Origin: Aptenodytes patagonicus
Taxonomy: Eukaryota > Chordata > Aves > Sphenisciformes > Spheniscidae
Length of the DNA: 64,000 nucleotides
Assembly: GCF_965638725.1 (NCBI RefSeq)
Contig: NC_134951.1
Span: 75,271,068 to 75,335,067 of the forward strand
Reading direction: 5' to 3'
The notes under the pieces were generated by a model. That model saw nothing but the letters and a program-made list of their open reading frames with translations, was not told the DNA's origin and did no database searches. This document shows, one piece after another, positions 39,126 to 51,400 of this stretch. Position numbers and translations under genes: made by a program. Position 1 is the stretch's first letter. Each line of letters begins with the position of its first letter.

Positions 39126-41850
39126 TGTGAAACGGTGGTGGGCTGCCAGGGGAAGGACGATGTGGCTGAACACCTGGAAAACAACACAAAAAATGGGGAG
39201 GGTGGGAAGGTTGTGGGAGGTGGCACCTGCGTGTGCGGCTAAACGCTGCCGGAGTACCGACGGCCTGTTACTAGTGCGATGCTGTTGTGGGACAAAGTTA
39301 CAAATTAAAATTCCTTTTAAAAGGTGTCTAGGTCATAAAATCAGTAACTCAGAATTTAATAAATGCCAGACTGGTACTTCCGATGTGGCCTTTACTCTGT
39401 CCCAGCGCAGGCACACGATGAAGTAGCAATCCTAAGGGAAAAGCAGCGCCCCCGGTTCCTCCCACAGCCCGTAGCGTAATGCAGAAAACCATAGAACTGA
39501 TTTCCTACAATCACGTGGTACTCCTAAACTCCTTAATGATTAATTTTGCCTCCTGTTATTTATATGTGTTTCTATTGTTTTTAAAGGAAAGCAAATTCCA
39601 TTATTGCAGACAACTTCGGGGAACCTACTGTCAGTGCTGTGACTTTTGCATTTGTGCCCCCTTCTGGTCCCTGTGAACGAGCTTCCACACGCCCGGGACT
39701 GCAATTTCACAGCGCTTCCTCTCCTGACCAGGCGCAACAGTGCAGGTGTGTCATCTACTTGGTACCAGACAGCACGGTTTTTCAGTTCTTTTTCTTTTGA
39801 AACATGAGAATAGTGATACATAACTACGAATAGATAGGCCCTATCCATAGTACGTCATATAAACATTAGAGAAAACAGGTATCATCCAGCAGATACAAAT
39901 TCAAATATTATATTGTTTCTTAAAAGCATTCCTGACACAAGGACACACACAGCCTAACATACCACCATGGGAGACACAGATACCGTCGTCTTCTGTGCGA
40001 GAACCCATCCTGGGAAGTATGAGCCTGTTCCAGTTCCACACAACACATACGCTCCATCCCATCATTGCTGCTTGAGGTGAAGAAAATGAGGTGAAGGTGG
40101 GAATCTGCTTTTCTGGCTAGCATTCAGTCCAGGGCAAATCTGGCAGTTGCCCAATGCATACTCCAGGTCCCATCCACAGACTTCCCAGATCTTTTCCATC
40201 TGGTTCTTCTAATCCTGGAGACAGTTCCACTGCTTCATTCTGTATTCTCCACGTAACTTCTCCTAAGCATGATCTGGCAACTGCTCTACAGTCCGTGAGA
40301 GACTCCCAGCCTGCCCCAGAATATAAAAGGTCTCCCTGTTATATCCAGGGGCTAGAAAAGAAGGAAAGAAGCCATGGAGTTAGAGGAATTCCCAAAGGGC
40401 AGCAAATACAGAGAACAGACAGACATTGTAAAAATACACACAAAAATACTTCATTGTTTTAAATGCAAAAGACATTTTCTGTTGTCAGATGCAAGCAAAC
40501 TGCATTGCTCTCACATAGAGAGGTTGTTGGCAAGAAACTAGCTGGCCCACGTTTAAAAGCATTCCAGGGATACTTACCCCCTTGGGAGACCAGAAACACA
40601 AGAGAAACCGTTTACATATGAACTGACACTGCTTACCAGGACCGGCTTGAATTATGGTTAAGCTTGTCACAGAGCACAGAGAAAGAGCCCACCTTTATCT
40701 CCTAGGAACTTGCAGACTTGCCCAGGCACTTTCAGACTGAATGTACCTATTGTCCATTTCTTGGCTACATTCTTGGCATGGCTATTCAGAGAATGACAAC
40801 ATAAGTGTGAGCCTTCCTAAGCAATATCTGGGGTGTCTTGGATGGATACCAGGCATGTGTGAAGGAAACAGCATTTGGCTCTGCAAGTTTCCAGGAGCTT
40901 TAGGACAAGCCAAGTTGCCTCAAAGGGCCCTGAGAAACTAACGTGCACCAATAGCAGCAGGATGCACCCATTTGTGCAGTAAACAGGGCCCCTCGCTCTT
41001 TTTGCTCTATAACCCCAGGCCATGAGTCCATTTTTCAACTTATTAGGAGCATATCCATTAAGATAAAACTAAAAGGAACATAGACATACTACAGTAGAGT
41101 AAAAGACAAGCAGAAATTAAAAAAAAAAAAGTTTTCTGGCCTTCAGCACTCGTGTGGAACCTCTCCATCTGCTCTGACACTCAGCATTCCTGTATCCTCT
41201 TCCCCCTCACTTGTCCAAACCAGTGTGAGCACCTTGGTCCCTGGATGCCCGCTGTCAGTTGCAGGCACCTCCATCTTCCACAGGTACAGCCATCTCCCTA
41301 GACTCTCCAGGGACCTGGTGCATGGACAGCCCCATTAGGGAAGAGACACGGGAATGCCAGCAGCCAGAGTGGGCCATCACTTAATTGTTCTGGCATGGAG
41401 ATCCCACTAATTTTAAGCACATGTCGGATCTCTCTCCTTTTCCGCACATTCACCCACATCTCAATCCCTTAGCAGTACTTACATACATTTATATATAAAC
41501 CCCTCCATGCTACTATTTCTGTTTCATCCCTTCCCTCCCACCTCATGAACCCAGTAGATTTTAAAAATTTTTTGAATTTAAAAAGCGTATGAAAAGTTGA
41601 TCATCACTGTCTGATCCCATCTGCTTCTGCATATACATACCACAAGCAGAAATTTCCTTGTGAAATGTTCCTGCTGAACATTTCCGCAGTTATGTCCTAA
41701 AGCCCACACTAAGTGGCTTCTACACCTACAGTCACTCCTCTTCCCGCTTCCCTTCTGTTTTTAACTTAATCAGTCTCCTGATTTCTCATTTCTTTTCCTG
41801 TAATCTCAAGCCAGTTTGGTGTGTGCCTTCATTTTGTTTTTCCATTTCAG
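39126..41850. other. Intergenic, PCMT1 side
   Basis: AT-rich sequence with no recognised protein, RNA gene or mobile element. Short open frames are scattered and unlike known families. Being between two divergent promoters, it may be transcribed as noncoding RNA, but nothing in the sequence shows that directly. Confidence 0.5.
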
Positions 41851-42222
41851 AAGTTCACGTTGTTTTGAACTCCACATCCCTCTTTTCCCAGCCCTGCGCT
41901 CAAAGAGGAGGTGAGAAGGACCCAGACACATCAGTGACTCTCCATGTTAGGGAGCAGTGGGACTGGGACCCCTCTGTGAGAGAAGGTGAGCCTGGAGCCA
42001 GGGATGACAATGCCACGCAGCAGGACACCATCCCACAGTCTCCGAGCAAGACAAGCAGAACAGGGCTGGGGACGGTAATGGTTTTACCATCAAGCAAAAG
42101 CAAAGTGACAGGTCAGGCCCCAAGTCAAGCCAGTCACCAAGTCAGGACATGGCTGGGCACAGGCCCTCCTACAACACAGCTCAGGCCAGGAGCGGGTGCC
42201 CCAGCGCAGGTGGGAGCCCCAG
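41851..42222 (+). other. Exon-like open segment of unknown gene
   Basis: A good acceptor (TTTTGTTTTTCCATTTCAG ending at 41850) and a good donor (CCCCAG|GTGAGG at 42223) enclose 372 bases open throughout in one frame. The frame encodes a Ser/Thr/Gln/Pro-rich chain (DPDTSVTLHVREQWDWDPSV near the start). It is GC-richer than its surroundings. I do not recognise the protein; it may be a noncoding exon or chance. Confidence 0.25.
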
Positions 42223-42295
42223 GTGAGGGCAAGTAAGGCTTATGAACGCACCCAGGGCCCTGGCACTCTGCTCTTAAATCTGCTTTGCAGTACCC

Positions 42296-42681
42296 TGTCG
42301 GAGTTTACCTTGTCCGGTGTCGACGGCGGAGCGGGAGTGCGAATCCGGAGTAATGATGGATCTCAATATGAGTATGGTCATTCTCCTTTATTCATACTTA
42401 TAACAAGGCTTATATAGTTATCTACTATGGACACGCGCTACCTGCAGCTTGCAGATAGGTTACAGCCTTGTGTTCACGCGCATCTATGCTCTAGCAGATT
42501 GGCCCGTTCTTTCTGATCATGCGAAATGCCTTCATGGTCTTTATCTTGTTTTTCTCCTTCCAGCTGCACATTCCTTTCTCCGTTGTTTTCTGCTTAAGTG
42601 CCTTGTCATGCCAGGTGGTGCAGTGTTTGCTCATTAAAATCAAACTCAGGAATGTCCGTTAGTGAGATTCCCATCCCCACA
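42296..42681 (-). mobile_element. Solo LTR of an endogenous retrovirus
   Basis: The 386-bp segment has TG...CA termini and is flanked on both sides by GTACCC (42290-42295 and 42682-42687), a perfect 6-bp target duplication. On the minus strand TATATAAG (42416-42409) is followed about 20 bases on by AATAAA (42392-42387). This compact TATA/poly(A) arrangement is typical of avian alpharetrovirus-like LTRs, so the LTR reads leftward. No internal retroviral genes or second LTR are nearby, so it is a solo LTR left by recombination between two LTRs. Confidence 0.85.
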
Positions 42682-42687
42682 GTACCC

Positions 42688-44375
42688 TGTATAGCGACTG
42701 CGCTTGTTCAAGAGATGGAACTGGGCACAACTCTAGGAGTTACGACCAGCAGTAAATATGGTGCCTCCAAATAACTTTCTTAAAATATTGTTGAATGATA
42801 ATTGTAGGAAAGCAGATTATAAGCAAATAGCGTTCAGGATTAGCTTTATCCTGCCCTAGTACATCCACTGCTCTAGTGAGTACCTTTATTCCCAGGCCCC
42901 CTAACCTTTGGCAGAGAGAGAGGCACACTTTCAGTTTTCTTCCCTTTCACTCACACTCCTAGCTTTAGCCACGTTTAAGGATAATCCATAGATGCTCCTT
43001 GTTGTCTCAGCTAATATGTTTGGACCCAATGCCCAGAGTCAGCTTTGTCTAGACTTAACGTCCTTTTTGACAACCTCAGAAATATTTGATGAGGCATATT
43101 TTCTCCCAGTGTGTTTCCTCCTTTTATTTGTTTATTTAAATCTGCTATTACACTGAAACAACATACTAACACTGTACACATCTTTCACAGTGATCAAACA
43201 CAGAGAATATATTTAAAGGTTTATAGAGCAGCCCTCAATCCATCACAGCTCTCGCCTCCATCACATAACATGCTGCCAACATTTTCTTAAAAAAAGTGTA
43301 AGACAGGGAAGAAAAATTGTGATTCTTCTTTCCCTCTTAATGAAAATAAGCCTTTATGTCCAGCCTACTTCCCTTAATACTTCCCAAATGCTTTTGAACA
43401 AGCAATCCTGAGCAAAGAAACCATCCAAGAGCACAAGAGAAAAAATACACACAGACATTATGAAGTAGCCAACAAAAATACTTGCCTAATAAAACATTTC
43501 AATAATCCCACTGTTATCTCCCTCACTTTTAGCTATCTGGTCTGTAGCTGTATTCTGAGGCTGCCTGTTGACCTTTCTCACAAGTGTTATGAGAATTAGC
43601 TGAAAATACCCTTGGAGTTGGGTATTGCTGTTAGCAGCTTAATACAGGGCACCAGAGGTACTGGCTACTGTACGATAATAACGCTACTGCGGCGTGCAAC
43701 AAAGCTGTTTTAAGGCTTGCAGTATGGCAGACTACGATAGCATCCGGCTTTTTGAATATGTTCAGTGTTGGATTCTGCTGTACATAATTATGAAAAAAAA
43801 AAGTTCCTCACAATTGAAGTTCAAATGATGCATAAAGCATAGAAAATGTCACTGATTTGGTATCGCATCTGAAGGATTACAAAACGGCACAGCAGACTTG
43901 AGGAACTCAAGAATGCTGTATACTAGAAACCTGACAGATGGCTTTGGCAGGCAAACTGCAATAACACAGGTGAAAGTTTGACCAAGCCACTGCTGCTGAT
44001 GCTGGTTAAGTCCACCTGACAGAACCTCAGAGAGCTGGCAGTGGCAGCTTTGAAAAAAATGCAGCAGAAAATCAGGTTGAAAAAGCAGGAAGGTGCTTGT
44101 GAGAGAGTCCCTTACTGCCCTGCAGTGACTGGGCAGATAGTCCCATCCCCTGAAATCACAACATAGCTGTGTCAGCCGCCAGCTCGTTTTACAACTAACC
44201 TCTGAACTCTTTATTGCACGGTTGTTTAGGTCTCAAGCGAGGAAGTATATGTGTGCTCTTCTTTGATTTAACACGCTATTTGGGGCAAAAAAAAATATTG
44301 TTGTACTTCTGTATGGGCAGGAATCTGACAGAGGGCGGAGAGTATCACTCGCAGATATTTAAAGGCAAATCTAGA
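42688..44375. other. Intergenic, NUP43 side
   Basis: Mostly AT-rich with no recognisable gene, repeat or RNA. GC rises sharply only after about 44450. Confidence 0.5.
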
Positions 44376-44498
44376 CCAGAGACGATTAGTTGCTGTAAAA
44401 GTCACTGATTTTGAGAAAGCAGAAGTGGGTGACCTTGCAGAGACGATACAAATGCGTGAGGACGTTCCGGGGGGAAGGCGGCCCAGCTGAGCAGGCAG
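44376..44498 (+). other. Possible upstream noncoding first exon
   Basis: A near-ideal splice donor, GCAG|GTAAGTAC, lies at 44499, about 530 bases upstream of the NUP43 start codon and at the edge of its CpG island. It could end an alternative noncoding first exon. Its left edge is arbitrary, and I see no transcript evidence. Confidence 0.25.
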
Positions 44499-44559
44499 GT
44501 AAGTACACTGGCAAATTCGCTGCTTTCTTTATTTCTTCCTCTCCCGGACCCGATTCTGC

Positions 44560-45480
44560 AGACAACGCCTGGGCGATACTCGCCGGTTCAGCGGCCTGCT
44601 GTCGGTGTTGGCGAGGCCCGCGCTGGCAGCAGGACGGCGGGGCGGGGCACCCCCCGCTGCGGCCGCCCCTCCAGCCCCCGCAGGGCGTCGCGCCGTTACC
44701 CCAGGACGGGGACGCAGCCCCCGCGCCCGCTTCCCTCGGCTGCCGGTTAGCGAACGGCCGGGGCTGATGGGGCGCGGCCCGCCCCGGCCTGTCCGTCGCG
44801 GTGAACGCCGGCAGCTGGCGCCATGCGGCTGCTACATACGGCGGGGCCGGGCAGGCCGCCGCCCCGCTCCCCCGCCATGGTCGGCCCCGGCCCCAGCCCG
44901 CCCGGGCGCGCTCACGTTCGCCGCCGCGCCCCAATCCTGTCCCTCCGCGCTCGCCGTCGCGCCGCAGCCAATCAGCAGGCGCGCGGCGGGGCAGGCGGCA
45001 GCGGCGGGAGCCGGCGCGCGGCGGGGGCGGCCATGGAGGACGTGTGCGCCAAGTTCGTGTCGCAGAAGATCAGCAAGACGCGCTGGCGGCCCCTGCCCGC
45101 CGACGCGCTCCAGCCCCCCGACCTCTTCGCCACCGGCTCCTGGGACAACGAGGTAGCGGGCGGGCGGGCCCGGAGGCGCGGCGCCTCCTTCCCGCCGGGG
45201 CGTGGGACCGGCGGCGGCGCCCCCCGCCCCCTCCGCCTCCGCCGCTTCGCGTGGGAGAGCGGGGCCGGAGCTTGCCGTGAGCGCTGCCCGTCCGGCGGTC
45301 GCTTGACTGTGCCTTGCTCGCGGCCCTAAGGAAGCCGGGGGGCCGCCCCGCTGCTCGGCAGGGTTGTCCCGCCGGGCGAGCGCTTCCCTTCTGCCCGCGG
45401 CGGCTTCCTCCGCAGCGGTGCGCGGCCTGCAGCCTATTGCTTTCCCCGGCTGTCGCGAGAAGGCCCCGACATCTAGGCTG
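44560..45480. promoter_or_regulatory. NUP43: CpG island and promoter of NUP43
   Basis: A GC- and CpG-rich block surrounds NUP43 exon 1. A CCAAT box (AGCCAATCAGC, CCAAT at 44968-44972) lies about 60 bases before the start codon, so transcription probably begins within a few tens of bases of the ATG. There is no TATA box. Confidence 0.85.
45033..45152 (+). CDS. NUP43: NUP43 exon 1
   Basis: 40 codons from MEDVCAKFVSQKISKTRW to TGSWDNE, with donor GAG|GTAGCG in phase 0. The opening residues are strongly conserved in the family and fix the start. Confidence 0.95.
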
Positions 45481-48400
45481 GCGTATTGTTAGATCCTTTC
45501 AAAAGCATTTTCCAGTAAAACTGGTGGTGTCATTTCCGTACAGGATAACAGGATCTCCATTTGGTCTGTTGGAGATCTTGGAAATGTGGGCCTCAGTGGT
45601 GAATATCAAGGAGAACCTCAGCTGCTGTGTGACATCGGGCACAACGGTGATGTTATGGACATGCAGGTAAAAGAGCTGTGTTGAATAGATCTGTATTTTT
45701 AAAGGGCTTGTCACGTAAGAGAAACTAAGTGATAGTGAGCTGTCAAAATGCTGAGATTGACAAAAAAAAATTCTTAGGAAGAAGAAGGGCAAAACCAACC
45801 AGTATCAGTTTGTGGGTTTGGGTTTTTTGGGTTTTTTTTACTATACCTACCAATAATTTAGGTTACTCTAAAATCAAAATTACCATCTTGGTACTGACAT
45901 CAACTAATAGCATGCTTATTATCTCTCTTTAGTTTTTGGATCAAGAGAGAATCGTGGTTGCCTCATCAACAGGAACTGTAACTGTATTCCGTCATCATCA
46001 AAATAACCAGGTAAGTAACTTGCACTGGCTTTAAGCTGCTATTCTGTGTAACACAGGTCACTTTGATCTTAGCGTAAGATTTCTCAAAACTAATAAAGCA
46101 AGAAACATCTGCATACCAAAATCAGTTTTTTGAAGTCTGTTAGAAAAAGCTTTGGCTTTATACATACAAGGAAAGAGAAAAAAACATTTTGGACACATAC
46201 TACATAAATTAAATTCCAGAGCCAGGTAGGCTCGGGTATCTGTTAGTATATACCTGTATCCAAATAGTCCATTCACTGAAAACATATTTTAAGAGTTTAG
46301 ATTGTTTTGGGGGAGTGGGTATTAATGGACTTGTACCTGCCTTATTAGAGTTTCTGCATATATAAATGACTCGTGTTGAATTTCTTCTCACAAGTGTCAT
46401 GTGAGGGAAGATCTGTAAACTCTGTAGTCTCTTGCTTTGATTATAAATCACTGAAGATAAATGCATAATGACTTTTATATATTCACAATGACACAATAAA
46501 GACTAATATCTGTTAATAGTTTGATGTGGTACCTAAAATAAACCAAATTCCTTGCAATCTAAATCTGATCCTATATTTTTTAAAGGCCTCAGCTCTTTTC
46601 CCTTGGCCTGGGGAAAGATTGAAGGGATAAGTCTAGTGAAAGGCATTTCACAGTTTATAAATAGATTGTGTTCTTTCTGATTTCTAGCTCATGTGAAAAA
46701 GGTGGTTCGGAGAAGAAATAGTCAATGTTTCATTGAAGGGTTGTGTGCTTGAGAGTTGAGGAAAATTTAGATCTCTGATTCTCATTTGTATAGGAGATTC
46801 TCTTTCCTGTGAGGTAGTGTGGCTTTCCTGGAGCTTGTTTCTGGTTTTGTGAGTATTCTGGAAGCTTTGCTCTATCAAGATCATTACTTACCAGCAGAAT
46901 TTCATGTCTGGTTACTACTTAGACTTTATCTGCCAACCAGCGGTGGGAGAAAGCCCATTATCACGTGGATCAAGACACATCTTGTGGTGGAGCAGCATGT
47001 ACCGGAGTCATCTGCAACAACCCAGAAATTGTCACTGTTGGAGAAGATGGTAGAATAAATCTCTTCAGAGCTGACCAAAAGGATGCAGTAAGAACTATAG
47101 GTATGTCAAAATTACTGTTCAAATTAGTTTAGTTTGGAGTGGTTTGTTTGGATTTTAATTTCTCAAATGATAACCAAAAAAAAGGAAGATTCAGTTGAGA
47201 ATTGAATTTAATGTTCCAAGTTGAATGTGTTTGCTCCAGATTGTTCCTATATTCCTCCAGACTTCAGATACCTGAAGTGTATTTCAGATGTATTTCTATA
47301 TTCATTCAGATATTTGCAAGTTAACTGATGGAGAAGTTTCAAGCCTAACATTCTCTGCAGGCTTCTGTTTCATCTAGAATTGTTAAATGCTATGACAGTA
47401 TACATGAAATATGGTTAGATTTCAAGAAGTATTGTGTCCAAAGTTCTTCATAACTGCAGGTCAGTGAAATGGTCATTTCAATTTGTTATTTCTACTAAGA
47501 TTAACCCTCATGGTGTCCATATTCAAAAACATGTTTCTCTGTGTCTAAAGGAATGCCAAGAACCAGAAACCACTGTTTGTACCCTGTTCTGCCAGATATC
47601 ATGGCTTACAGTGATCATTTCTCCCTTAGTGAAAAAACTCCGTATTTCCTAGAGTAATAGATTATGTGATAGAGTATAAGATGTTTATGAAAGGTCTCAA
47701 AACTTGGTTATTCTCAGCTCTTCCATCATGTTAGTCTCATGGAAATAGAATACAAGTTTGTAGCATCTGTTGGATATGAAACTTAAAGGCAGAAATAATT
47801 TAAGTGACAGTAACACCACGTTTGATAGTGGCATTATTAAACTGGGACTTTCTCCCTGAAACTTCAGTTTGACACAGCACCTGTGTTTCTCCTCAAGCAA
47901 AATCTTACCTCTAATGAATGAAGGAATTTACACAGTTATAAGCCAATTAAGGAAGGAAGTGCTCTGGGATTTCTAGAGGGGGTACTTATGTGCGCATGGC
48001 TGTATATACACACACAAGATTAATCCTATTAATTGCATACAGTCTTGTAGTGAAGCTCCTTGAGAATTCCTGTAGGAAACCTTTCTGCACTTTAAAAAAA
48101 AAAAAAAAAAAGGATAGCAGGGCATGAGACAGATTTTATTAACACATACCCACAAAACACAGTAACTTCCCCTTTCAGGGGCGAGAACATTAACTAGTTA
48201 AAAAGGATTATTTTATTTTTAAATTTTTACTTATATACAGATATTAAGACAGAGTGTTCTGGTACAAGTTTAACAGAGTAGAATGTTCTGCTGACTCACA
48301 GGAAGCAGATGTCCACAAAAAAAAAATCTACATTTTTCTCTGGGCAATTGCTCAGATGCTTACTTACAGATTTAATAATGTGCAGGATGCAAGTTGTTAG

Positions 48401-51400
48401 TTTTCTTAGTGCTCACTTGATAGTACTATGTAAAAATGCTTGCTTTGTAGTGGCAGCATCAGCCAGTGTTACGCTGCAGTAAGACTTCGCGTTGAGATTT
48501 CCTGGCACATAAACATTTAAGAAGTCACATCTGAATTAATTGAGAAATGTCCTTTTGGAAACGGGAAGGGAAATGTTAAAATAGGAATGGTCCCTAAATA
48601 AGTCAGTCACACCTATGACCTTGTAAGTGAAGCTTACCTGGAGTTATGTGGAAGGGACTAGCATGAACTCATTGACTAGAGATTGTTTTACAGTAAAAGT
48701 AGGAGAGGGGGAGAGAACATCTTGGAAAACGCTTTCAAGTTCTGCAGGATGGAGTTCTATAGTGTAAGCAATCCTTTGTACTGGTTCCCAATTCAATGAC
48801 ATCTTCACATTTCCCAGGCGCTGAGCTGAACCCTCAACATATTTTAACATGAAGACAGAACTCTTGCACCTCATGAAATATTTGTAAAGGAGTACCTTGC
48901 TATTTTTGTTATTGTTTAATGGATTTAAGAGTATAATACAAAGTTGATATGTTTATAGTCAATCGTGGTAGGAAAAAATCTCCAAAGTTAGAGATGATGT
49001 AAAAATCTTTTGGAGCCAAAAGATGTATCATTGCTAAATCACTTACTGTTATTCTGTCACAAAATCTTAAATCATTTAGAACTTCAGTGTTCAGTAATCT
49101 AACAACTCTTTTTAAAGGTGTTTTGCTGTGGGGTTTTTTTTTCCTTCCCCTTGGCTTTCATTTAAATAGTAGGCAGAAAAGAAAACTCATCCAAGTATCT
49201 GTAACCAGGCATCAATTTAACTTCTCTGTCTCGGTATCAGAAAAGCTTTGCATCTTATGCAGAAAAAAATTCACCTATATTTTCAGTATGGACTTACACA
49301 AAGAATTTTAAAACACTTGAGGTGAAGGTAGACTGAACAATGTTACCCCATCATAATCAAGATGAAAAGTTTTATATAAAAACAGAATCAAGAATATGTT
49401 GTCTATGTTATTCTCTCCTAAAGCCTCAAAAGTTTCACCTCAATGCTGTGACGTGTTTGAGAGTGTAAATTATTCTGACCAAAAGAAGCACTGGAGAAAA
49501 GAACCTGAAAAAAGAGCTTTGCCATTTAGTTATCAAAATTAACAAGCAAAGTATAATTCTGGTTTGGCTTTAGGGACAGGGATGGATATCACATCAACAG
49601 TTCTTGGAAAAGGTCTAAAGAAAGTTGGTGGATTAAGTGCTTCTGTATACAACTGCTTAACGTTCTCAGCCAGAGTTACTGATTCTTGTGTTCAGAACAG
49701 CATTATGAAAAGCTCCATAGCTTGCCTCGTGTCAGTAGATGCAGAGCATATAAAGAAAACTCTTAGGAAAACCATGGACCTGGCTAAATTGATTCCTCTT
49801 CTTAGGAACGATAGAAATAAATCTTATGGATCAACAAGTAGTTCTGTAAGCACCGGAGCTAATTAAACATAGCTTCTTACAGATTTGTCTCAGTAGTGTT
49901 TGATATAGGAAGCAAGGGCTCCTTTTTCACAGGGTAGCCTTGCAACACATAAAATTTCACGACACTGGTCTGTTTCTGCCCCTGAAAATGCAGAGAGGTG
50001 GTAACCATGTTTAAGCAGCTGTGTTCTGTTTTCTAAAGAGTTATTTTGTTGTAATTAAGTGGACACTAGCATTCTGTAGCTTTACCTGAAAGCTTTCCCC
50101 ATCTCTCTTGCAGACAATGCAGACAGCAGTACGCTCCATGCAGTGACTTTCCTTCGAACAACTGAGATCCTGACAGTAAATTCAATTGGACAGTTAAAAA
50201 TATGGGACCTCAGACAGCAAAGAAATGAGCCATCTCAAATACTTTCTTTGTAAGACCTTCTTTTTTTTTTTTTACACATTTACTGAGAAGCATGTGCTAC
50301 TTTATATAATCTGATTTAAATCTTTCCTGATGCCTTCTTGACAATGGGATGATAAACAATTGATTTTTTTTTTTTTTTTTTAAGAAGGTTTTTAACTTCT
50401 TTGGTATTTAAATAATCAAAAGCAGACTCTGCTTAATGGCTGAATTACTATTGTGGTGGAGCATTGTATTTAGGTGGTCTGTTTTATGATTTAACTGTTG
50501 AAGGACTATTGTACCTGTACACTTGCTCTTTTTTAAGGAAAAAAACCAAACCAACCAACAACCCTCAACCCAAAACTCTCTCTTTCCCCGATTTATACTT
50601 TACATCTGTTTTTATCCACAGGCCTAATATAAAGTTTCTGGCATTTGAAATGCGTTTGAATGATAATTTTGTGCCTTATGTGGTATCGTGAGAAAACAAA
50701 CTGAGCTAGATTCAAATCCTGTTGTTGTCAGTGGAATAATTCCCGTTGCTGTTAATTAGCTGTGGTTGAGGTGCCTGGTTTTGTTAGTGCCCAGTCTCCC
50801 TTTGTAACTCTTAGTATATGTTGAAACTGTAATTATAACATGAATTTCAGAGTAACCTTGTTATTATTGTAGGTATACTTAGAGTATTGTCTGTATGCAA
50901 GGTTTTCTCACTCCTGTAAAGCTGTCAGATACTGTGTAGGTGCCTGCGTACCATAGGGCACAGAACCTGATGCTCATCCAATTGTACCTTCATGTTATTG
51001 ACATACCTCTAATTTCCAGTAGGTGTCAGGCAGCTTCAGCCTGTAGTGACCAGATGCTGCAGGAATTGAAGCTGCAGTCGATACCGTTACCTTGTTTGTC
51101 AACGCTCCTAGGGATTAAGAAGGAGAAAATAGAAGCTGAATAAAGCATTCATGTTTGTTTGTTTGTTTGTTTGTTTGTTTGTTTGTTTTTTCTTCTGCTT
51201 TGCAGGACAGGTGACAGAGTTCCACTGCACTGTGTGGACAGGCATCCCAATCAGCAGCATATTGTGGCCACAGGGGGCCAGGATGGGATGCTGAGTATAT
51301 GGGACATCAGGCAGGGTACTATGCCAGTGTCCCTGCTAAATGCTCATGAAGCGGAAAGTAAGTATCTGAAATGGAGGGGGGAGAAGAAGGTTGTATTTTA

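Noticed and set aside
37187-39426. Long overlapping open frames on both strands in the PCMT1 CpG island
   Set aside because: High GC removes stop codons. The translations are Arg/Pro/Gly/Ala-rich, overlap in many frames and match no family. The one real coding piece is PCMT1 exon 1 (37859-38120).
44386-45329. Long frames at the NUP43 promoter
   Set aside because: GC artefact around exon 1. Only 45033-45152 has conserved NUP43 sequence.
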